Part shown: positions 56,524 through 64,000 of the stretch, piece after piece | Position numbering within the stretch: the stretch's first letter is position 1 | Layout of the letters: every line of letters starts with the position of its first letter | Assembly (NCBI GenBank): GCA_030789695.1 | Contig: CM061132.1 | Span: forward strand, 152,218,597 to 152,282,596 | Source: Scilla litardierei | Lineage: Eukaryota > Streptophyta > Magnoliopsida > Asparagales > Asparagaceae | Length of the DNA: 64,000 nt | Direction of reading: 5' to 3' | Program-made: the position numbers and the translations under genes | Notes under the pieces: generated by a model | Told to the model about the DNA's origin: nothing | Database searches by the model: none | Seen by the model: only the letters and a program-made list of their open reading frames with translations

Positions 56524-57973
56524 TGCAGGGTATCACTCTGATATCATTGCGACGCTGTTAAGGCCCATCATCCATGGCACCCTAGACCCGGCACAAGATA
56601 CCTCAGAAACTTGTTTTACGGCATGCCTCTCGACAATGCCCAACCCATTATAAGATCACCATCTTATCGGGACTTGGTACGGTAAGAGCGATTACTTCGG
56701 GTCGGCTCATAACCCGAGAACCCGTACTCAAGCTCAACAAGCTCTGATACCAATGCAGGATTTTTTTGGGACCATTAGGGCACAAAAACTCTAGTCCTGT
56801 CCTAAGTCGGACGGAACATAGACAGAAATGCAGCGGGAAAATTTTATGTTAATCTAATTAACATGCAACCCTAAGGAACCAGACCCTATTAGCCAGGATC
56901 TCTGCCAACTTGGGGTGGATCTGACCACCCCAAGAGGGATCTAACTACTGCGAATAATTAAATGAAAAACTTAAACACATACCCGGAATCTCATCCCTGG
57001 GGCAGGCGAGATGTTCCGCACCGTCTTCCGAGCTGCTCCCGTCCCACGCCGAGCCGCTCCTTGAACCGCTCCCCGAACTGCTCCTCGAACCGCTCCGCAT
57101 CCCGAGGCGATCAATCCCATGTCGCCGAGCCAACCACGCGTCGAAGAAAGTTTCACACGAGTGAAACCTCCGCCTAGATTTCGGATCTGAATCCGAACTC
57201 CTTTGCGGCTTTGCTAGAGCCCTCATGAGCAAGACAGAAATTTATAGGGAGAGGAGAAATATTAATTTAGCTTAGATCCGAGCGTGCTCCAACATTTACG
57301 AGAGCCACTCAGATCTAGAGCTTGGGACGAGCTTTGAGGAGGAGAGCAGACCCCTATTTATATAGGCGGCGGACTCTCCCCTTTTCTCAAAATCCGATGT
57401 GGGACTATTAATTTGAGTTAATTAAAATCAAGTTAGTTTGCACTTCACAAAGTGCAAACTTCCGTGAATTTTAACTCCCTCACCGTTGAGCTTCAATGTT
57501 GGTACAACCTACCAAATTGAAGAGGGTTCAACGGTGAACGCGTAGGAAAAAACGGCTCGTCAATCCGAGTCCGTTTGACCCTTCAAACAATTGTCCAAAG
57601 TTAGCCAAAAGTCATGCTTCTCTTAGAAACGTAGCCGTCAAGAAAATCCCAGGTTTCAAAAAACCCTAACCAAAAAATTCGGGCTTGGTGGGCCTCCATT
57701 TTCGCTGGTTTCAGCCCAACAGTTTGGGCTGACTTGTTTTGGCTATAACTTGTGCATTTGGACTCCGTTTTTGACGCGGTTTGAACCTGCGTCTAGACCG
57801 GGACATTCCCGTCTTACCCGTGAACTTTTCTTTGCGTTTATATTATTAAATATTGTTTTAAACAATTTAAAACACATTTAATCTCTTTTGCATCAAATGC
57901 AAAATAGTCCCTATCTTGGCTTAAATTTTCATTTGCATCAAATACAAATAATCCGAGGGCATATTCCTCTACA
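56524..57973 (-). repeat. 3' LTR of the minus-strand Copia element (may extend to 59114)
   Basis: On the minus strand it starts TGTAGAGGAATATGCCC after a polypurine tract and ends GGTATCAC/GATACCC-like at 56524. A second start, TGTTGAGAGATGATACCC after another tract, lies at 59114, so the full LTR could be 2.6 kb. The segment contains a TATA box (57364-57355, minus) and, near 56737-56752, an internal PBS-like GGTATCAGAGCTTG next to ATCCTGCA. Confidence 0.7.
57355..57364 (-). promoter_or_regulatory. Putative LTR TATA box (minus-strand Copia)
   Basis: TATATAAATA on the minus strand, present in both LTR copies (second near 63834-63843). Downstream lies a conserved Arg/Ser-rich open frame (57232-56945 and 63710-63423, 95 aa) of uncertain significance. 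Confidence 0.55.
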
Positions 57974-57989
57974 TCTCCCACTTGCACTC

Positions 57990-59114
57990 TGGATCATTTA
58001 TCCCGAATGCAGGAGATGATTGCAAACATCTTTTGCAATATTTTATCCCTTGCATCAAATGCAAATTATTCTCCCTAACTTATTTCTACCTATTACTAGA
58101 CAAAGATCGCACTCTGTGTGAGACCCTACAGCCTGACCCTTACAACAGGTTGGGCTCGAAGCCCTATACGGCAGTGACCACGAGCAGTGGCTGCCGTCCC
58201 TGCTTCAGGAATCATCATTATGTGGTTAACTCATTGACATGAGTATTGTCGGGACCACCCTGACTGTTTCCGTGATGAATTCCGCAGTTATAGTCTCTTC
58301 GTCTAAACTATGTCGTGTAGATCAAGTCTAGGGTACGGTTAAACTGTCAACCCCAATAACTTGACTCCGGTCAGTTTCTATCGATCTTTTAGTCAAAAAA
58401 TGTTGGACTTCTTCCAACATACTCTGGCCAGAGTTTTTACTAAAGACCGATCTAACCCTACGACACTAACTCCCATTGACCGGGAGAGACGAATCCTCTC
58501 TTGGTCATTACTCTCCTCATATGCTTCAAGTGTCACCCAATCAAAGACCTTTCGACAGGGCTTGCCTCGAAGCTAGGTCATTTGATCTAAGTGGCACCGT
58601 TCACGCACAGGTTCGTCAAAATAACCTCAAGTCAAAAGACCAACTAGCCTATCATCACTCAGAGTCATCATTGACAGATTGGTCAATATAACCATATGAT
58701 AACTCTTGTGGATCGTTCAGTGAACTCATTATCTAATGAGCACCTGTGTCTTGTCAACGACTTCGTCAAGTCAAGCGATCATGAGATCATCGCCACCGCT
58801 ATACGGTGAAGACTAAGACACAATAGTCTATCCGAGTTTCGATATCCTTGTCTCGAAACATCTACGACCACGAACCCTTTTAGACTTATGCTACAGACGG
58901 TCAAACATTTCTCCATGATCGAGATACTCATCTCGATACCTGTTTGACCTTGCATAAAGTCTTAGGACTTTACCTAAGTTAATGTCTAATGTTAACAACA
59001 TTATAAAATAACTTAGATAAATTATTACCCAAACAACTCACTGTTATTTCGAACAAGATGTTTGTGCTATTCACACATGAAGATAGATAGCCTCGAGGGT
59101 ATCATCTCTCAACA
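57990..59114 (-). other. LTR-like or 3' non-coding sequence between two polypurine tracts
   Basis: About 1.1 kb with several short inverted repeats (for example ATCGAGAT/ATCTCGAT near 58920-58940). Its general character resembles U3 of Angela-type LTRs. There are no genes. Whether it belongs to the LTR cannot be decided because the right LTR is cut by the window. Confidence 0.5.
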
Positions 59115-59162
59115 TCTCCCACTTGCACTCAGGTCCATTTATCTCGGTATCTCATACCGTTT

Positions 59163-60580
59163 TTACACATAAGTTTTCCCGACTTCATGTGGTAGAGCCT
59201 TCATGAGTGGATCTGCTAAAACCATCTACACTATAGACTTAAGGGTTTCTATGTTTAGACCAACCATTTGAATCTCATTCAAATAATTCATTTGGTCTTT
59301 CGGAATCCATAATATTTTAATTTACTTGGATCTTATCCAATTCATCGTACCTTACGATAATCATTTAAATTAGTTACTGGTCATTTCAAATGGCTCATAT
59401 TTATTTCTAATAAAGTATCAAACTCTTTTGATCACTTTGTCAAAATATATGTTCCATCCCTTTGATGCCTCACATGAAATTTACACGCTCCCACTAACCT
59501 TGAAAACTATCTGGCTAATTCATATAAGTTGGTCCGTCTAAATCATATTTAGAAAAACGAACTTGTAAGTGAATGCTCCAATTTTCATGGTCAACTTAAG
59601 CGTTTACATCGAGTTTGGTCCGAGTAGTTCTGTACACATCTGCTGGTGGAAAACGGTTTCATTATAATCCGTTTTATAGGAATTAGTATGGAAAAACCGT
59701 TCTCGACCAACATGATTGCACTTCACTATTTTCCTTTCTGCACCAATCTTTCAACTTAAAGATTTACTTGCAGAAAGTGAGGAAACATTTTCCTTGTGCA
59801 CGTAACTAAATTCCAAAATTTATTTACGCACACTGACCTATTCTGATTGCATCAAGTTTTTAAATCGAAGTTACTTCTCTGAATTTCATCCCGGAAGTTG
59901 ACTAAGTCATCATCAGTTATGATGTTTAACTCGACTCTTTGTCTCACGAAATTCGAGTAATTATACAACTTCCTAATGATTGATTTGATGAATATCTTAT
60001 TGATAATGTCCTCACAGAACATTATCAAAACCTAGGCATTACTATCTGGGACTTAACCCAGAGGGAGGACTTAACTCAGAGTCACTTGTTATGGATCGCA
60101 CCGAGTCTAACTAAGTGTGATTCATACCTTTTAACACACTGATGTGTTAACAGACTTGACCTGAGAGAAAATCACATTTTCTTTTAATTACGCAAGATTT
60201 TATGTAGCTAAGTATTTAACCATTCGATCTAATCAAATCAGTTTAAATACTTTTGTCCTTTCGTTCTTTATTTTTCAGACTTGTGTTTCATCAAGAACAC
60301 GTGTCTTAATAAAATATACGAATAACTTAATTTGGTTAATCTAGACTCGGGTACATCAGTATGTACCAGACTGAGTTCGACAACTCATTCTCCCACTGTC
60401 TCACAGATGGGTTTCGGCCATTATATCTAAGAGGATAAGACTCACAAGTGTCCGTAGACTTCATAATACGAGAGGTCAGACCCTTCTTTATATGACTTGT
60501 GAAGCTTAGTCTCTCGATACGGCCTAGTCTATTTTGCCATGTAAGTTTGCTACTATCTTGTGTATATATATATATTAACA
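59163..60580 (-). pseudogene. Remnants of Copia pol (GAG-pre-integrase and RNase H tail)
   Basis: On the minus strand 59216-59163 reads ADPLMKALPHEVGKTYV then stop, the usual C-terminal end of Copia RNase H. Around 60550-60420 a frame reads WQNRLGRIERLSFTSHIKKG then DTCESYP, resembling the GAG-pre-integrase zinc-binding block. The sequence between carries no open frame. The spacing (about 1.2 kb) is too short for a full integrase plus RT, so large deletions have occurred as well as point decay. Confidence 0.6.
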
Positions 60581-60876
60581 TTTAATACATATATTATCAT
60601 TATACAATTTACTCATTGCTTCAAAAGCAATGTGACGACATTCGTCAAAATGTGTTAAACTTCTGTATAACAATAATCATGAAATCGTGTCATCAGAGTA
60701 TGTCACATTTTTATTTCCTCCTACTTATGCCTTTACTAATGATAAATTAAACTATTTAACTCGATTGACTTTCCGGTGTGCCTTCTTCCTTTTCTAAATC
60801 ATATTTAGATATTTAAATGGCCTAACATAAATGAATAGCTATGCAAGCGACTCATGTATCCAAACGCTTGAGAGTT

Positions 60877-61800
60877 GCAATCTTGAGTGTAGCTCAAGAA
60901 GTTGCTTGTCTCAAGATCCGGTTGGGATACATAGTCTTGCACCACTCATGCACTCGTATTTGACTCAAACGGTTTGATCGAATTCTCGAACTTTGCGGAT
61001 CAGAATTATTTGTCCATACAACCTTGAGGGTAGCTCGACAAGTTGTAGGGAGAAACATACTTCGAATATCCTATATGTTCAAGCTGCCTCATATAGAGAC
61101 GAGTGACATATTGCGTGAATTTATTTGTTGGACCCAGAACTTAATGAAATCATATTTCTTAAGTCTGTTCTTTAGAAGGTCATTTTAATGTCAACGAGAG
61201 TATAGTTTAATCTTATCAATTAGAATTTAACTAGATATTCAATTAATCAACATATTTGACCAATTAACTAATTCCATTAAAAAATTATATTTTGATTCCT
61301 TCGGTAAACATAGTCTTACCCTAGTTCAGCATATGTTCAATCATAAATATAGGTAGAATGGCTTTTATCTATCTATATCCTCCCACTATTTTTACGATCG
61401 TTTCAAAGCTTAATAATGAACGATTTAATCGAATTAAAATATTTAAAATTTAGTGAAAGAGGGATCCAATCATCCTGAACCTCACAACCTTGAGGAGACT
61501 CAACAAGTTGATTGGTTCCATGATTGGTAGACTAACTCTTAGTCAATCACATCACATGTGACTCCCTATCGTTTTTTTACCCACAGTCACTTATGATCTT
61601 GAGGAGACTCAACAAATCATAATGACTGGTCTAGTCAGACCCTTGATTTCGTGTCCAGATTTGACTTAGATCGATGCTCGAGGAGACCCGACGTATCGAT
61701 TTGGGTCAAGTCTAGACTACATCACATGTATGTTGGAGTTTGTTCCTTAAAGATAAACAAGTCATAGCTTGAGGAGACTCAACAACTATAATTGTCTTCT
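60877..61800 (-). repeat. Array of six constant-core hairpins with variable stems
   Basis: The core CTTGAGGAGACTCAACAA (plus-strand reading) or a close variant starts at 60882, 61023, 61489, 61598, 61677 and 61768. The core can itself fold as TTGAG/CTCAA around GAGA. Each copy has its own complementary flanks: GCAAT/GTTGC; ACAAC/GTTGT; CAAC/GTTG plus AACC/GGTT; TTATGAT/ATCATAA extended by AGTCA/TGACT; ATCGAT/ATCGAT continuing to about 17 pairs with wobbles; ATAG/CTAT plus ACAA/TTGT. It lies between the PBS and the remnant of pol, thus in the leader/gag part of the element. Confidence 0.9.
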
Positions 61801-62453
61801 TTGAGTTACCAAGCTCCAAAATCAAGGAGGGATACAGATTAATCTTTAATAAGATTTATAACACATTGACTAGATATAGTCCAGGGTGTCATACAATCAT
61901 GATTCGCGACATTGCGGTCCAGCGGAACACAGCCAGGGAATTGACTAAGCCAGGATCACTACCCCTTAGACTAGTAAGGGTTGATCCAGAATTCTTAGCC
62001 AAGCACATTGACTGGATCATGGTCCATTGAATGAAGCTTGTCATTTTTGTATGTGTGCCATAGACTAAACATCTTTTATTAACAACTAATTAATCCTATC
62101 AACTAGTTGCATCCTTAAATACAAAATTTTAGGATTTGTTTAATAACTTTTATTAAGTCCTTATCAACTATAAGGTTCACGTGCTATCCTAATCGTTATT
62201 AGGATTTTAATAAATTATTAACCAACGCTAAAAGCGAAGTCCTTTAATGATTTAATAATAACAATTAAAAATAAAAATTCATTAAAAGGACTACCCTAAT
62301 CATGAATTAGGTCTTGAAGCATTGTTAATGTTTTATTAAAACATAGCATGTCATTAAAATTCAATTAATAAATTTTAATCATTACTTAATGGCTAACCTA
62401 AAGGGTTGTCTTGTGTTATCAAATAAGGGACAAGAAGACATATCCATTAAAAA
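61801..62453 (-). other. Decayed internal Copia sequence without recognisable coding content
   Basis: A+T-rich sequence between the two hairpin arrays, with no open frame of note. By position it belongs to the leader/gag part of the element. Confidence 0.4.
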
Positions 62454-62934
62454 ATTTACACTAATTTTATCGCATAAAAAATGTACAACTATTTAACAAT
62501 TAAATAGACTAAAGTTTATCGCATAAACAATTTTAGCATGCATACTTAAATTTAACATTTAAATTTAAAAATACGATTTTTAAAACATTTTATTTTATCT
62601 CATAAAGTAAAATCTTGTTTAAAAATCATAACATTTGCATGCCACTTTAAAATATTTATCGCATAAAAATTATAAACTTTTAAAATCAGTTTTTAAAAAT
62701 ATCTTATAAATTTAAAACATCATTTTAAAAATTCCATGTTTAAAATTTATCACATAAAATTTTAAACAACATTTTAAACTTATCACATAAAGTTTTAAAG
62801 CTTTAAAACAATTTTAAAATTTATCACATAAATTAAAAAATTCCATTTTAAAACTTTCATGTTTAAAATTTATCATATAAAATTTTTAAACAAAAAAAAT
62901 TTAAATTTATCGCATAAATTTAAAGAAAACATTT
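62454..62934 (-). repeat. Array of about nine TTTATCRCATAAA hairpins next to the PBS
   Basis: The word TTATCGCATAA or TTATCACATAA (loops CGC, CAC, CTC or CAT) recurs about nine times in 480 bp. The flanks are complementary and differ between copies: GTTTAT/ATAAAC with CTAAA/TTTAG; ATTTTATTTTAT/ATAAAGTAAAAT; AATTTAT/ATAAATT; TTTAAATTTAT/ATAAATTTAAA. The sequence is A+T-rich, so some complementarity is expected by chance. Confidence 0.75.
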
Positions 62935-62989
62935 TTTGTAAAAGCATTCAAATAATAAATTCGCAGTCCTAGATCAGCATACAGAGATG

Positions 62990-63001
62990 GCTCTGATACC
63001 A
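62990..63001 (-). other. Primer-binding site, initiator tRNA-Met (minus-strand Copia)
   Basis: TGGTATCAGAGC on the minus strand lies directly inside the right LTR (which starts on the plus strand at 63003). Confidence 0.88.
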
Positions 63002-63002
63002 A

Positions 63003-64000
63003 TGCTGGGTATCACTCTGATATCATTGCGACGCTGTTAAGGCCCATCATCCATGGCACCCTAGACCCGTCACAAGATACCTCAGAAACTTGTTTTACGG
63101 CATGCCTCTCGACAATGCCCAACCCATTATAAGATCACCATCTTATCGGGACTTGGTACGGTAAGAGCGATTACTTCGGGTCGGCTCATAACCCGAGAAC
63201 CCGTACTCAAGCTCAACAAGCTCTGATGCCAATGCAGGATTTTCTGGGACCCTTAGGGCACAAAAACTCTAGTCCTGTCCTAAGTCGGACGGAACATAGA
63301 CAGAAATGCAGCGGAAAAATTTTATGTTAATCTAATTAACATGCAACCCTAAGGAACCAGACCCTATTAGCCAGGATCTCTGCCAACTTGGGGTGGATCT
63401 GACCACCCCAAGAGGGATCTAACTACTGCGAATAATTAAATGAAAAACTTAAACACATACCCGGAATCTCAGCACTGGGGCAGGCGAGATGTTCCGCACC
63501 GTCTTCCGAGCTGCTCTCGTCCCACGCCGAGCCGCTCCTTGAACCGCTCCCCGAACTGCTCCTCGAACCGCTCCGCATCCCGAGGCGATCAATCCCATGT
63601 CGCCGAGCCAACCACGCGCCGAAGAAAGTTTCACGCGAGTGAAACCTCCGCCTAGATTTCGGATCTGAATCCGAACTCCTTTGCGGCTTTGCTAGAGCCC
63701 TCATGAGCAAGACAGAAATTTATAGGGAGAGGAGAAATATTAATTTAGCTTAGATCCGAGCGTGCTCCAAAATTTACGAGAGCCACTCAGATCTAGAGCT
63801 TGGGACGAGCTTTGAGGAGGAGAGCAGACCCCTATTTATATAGGCGGCGGACTCTCCCCTTTTCTCAAAATCCGATGTGGGACTATTAATTTGAGTTAAT
63901 TAAAATCAAGTTAGTTTGCACTTCACAAAGTGCAAACTTCCGTGAATTTTAACTCCCTCACCGTTGAGCTTCAATGTTGGTACAACCTACCAAATCGAAG
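63003..64000 (-). repeat. 5' LTR of the minus-strand Copia element (cut by window end)
   Basis: It matches 56524-57521 with few differences, including the internal PBS-like site (near 63217-63232, with one base changed), the 95-aa frame and the TATA box. The outer end is beyond the window. Confidence 0.85.

Larger units (their letters stand above)
56524..64000 (-). mobile_element. Decayed minus-strand Copia retrotransposon (continues beyond window)
   Basis: Two direct repeats (from 56524 and from 63003) are nearly identical over the part visible. A tRNA-Met PBS adjoins the right copy (63001-62990, minus strand). Polypurine tracts of the AAGTGGGAGATG type, the usual end of Angela/Tork-like Copia interiors, lie at 57974-57989 and 59115-59130. 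The interior holds only remnants of gag-pol and two hairpin arrays. The right LTR runs off the window. Confidence 0.8.

Noticed and set aside
1..64000. tRNA or rRNA genes
   Set aside because: The tRNA-like matches I found are only primer-binding sites next to LTRs. I recognised no complete cloverleaf or rRNA sequence by eye.

Overview
The window is repeat-dominated nuclear DNA of a flowering plant. It shows nested LTR retrotransposons of plant lineages (several Sirevirus-like Copia elements, a short-LTR Copia, an Athila-like Gypsy element), a hAT transposon, CACTA-type ends and a MITE. The one intact host gene is a plant leucine-rich-repeat receptor kinase with the usual single intron. I cannot name the species, and the sequence does not settle monocot versus eudicot.

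Layout. 1-3439: minus-strand Sirevirus-like element E1 (gag open to the window edge, PBS, 5' LTR). 3440-6663: 3' end and 3' LTR of plus-strand relative E2, into which E1 inserted. 6664-11100: older minus-strand Sirevirus-like element E3, cut by E2, whose LTR has a PBS on one side and polypurine tracts on the other. 11101-13084: a CACTA-type end, a foldback MITE and unassigned DNA. 13085-38289: a composite block holding a GCGC-rich minisatellite, a decayed Copia element (13637-20867, 147-bp LTRs, TSD TAGTG) and an OCTOPUS-like gene fragment. That fragment is split by a hAT element (21476-37808, TSD CCTATGTA), whose transposase gene is in turn split by a very young Athila-like element (22499-35556, TSD GCAGG).

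38290 to about 51640: a large LTR element with a non-coding, T/G-rich interior. Its right LTR carries a gag-only Sirevirus derivative (43221-48836, TSD ATACG). 52139-55496: the receptor kinase gene. 56436-56523: start of a CACTA-type element. 56524-64000: a decayed minus-strand Copia element running off the window.

The main unexplained signal is a recurring architecture: arrays of short hairpins in which an apical sequence is constant while the flanking stems differ from copy to copy yet stay self-complementary. The clearest cases are five hairpins in the R-U5 part of the Athila-like LTR (constant loop TTGCAAGAGATTGG) and six in the minus-strand Copia interior (core CTTGAGGAGACTCAACAA). A third array next to that Copia PBS and weaker arrays in two other elements follow the same idea. 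Nearly all lie in or near the presumed 5' leader of the element RNA, so a role in RNA packaging, dimerisation or translation is a testable inference.

The Athila-like element is also unusual in three ways: it has no recognisable gag or protease, it keeps an intact RT-RNase H-integrase frame, and it carries a second long ORF preceded by the palindrome module found upstream of its LTR TATA box, followed by an internal TATA box.
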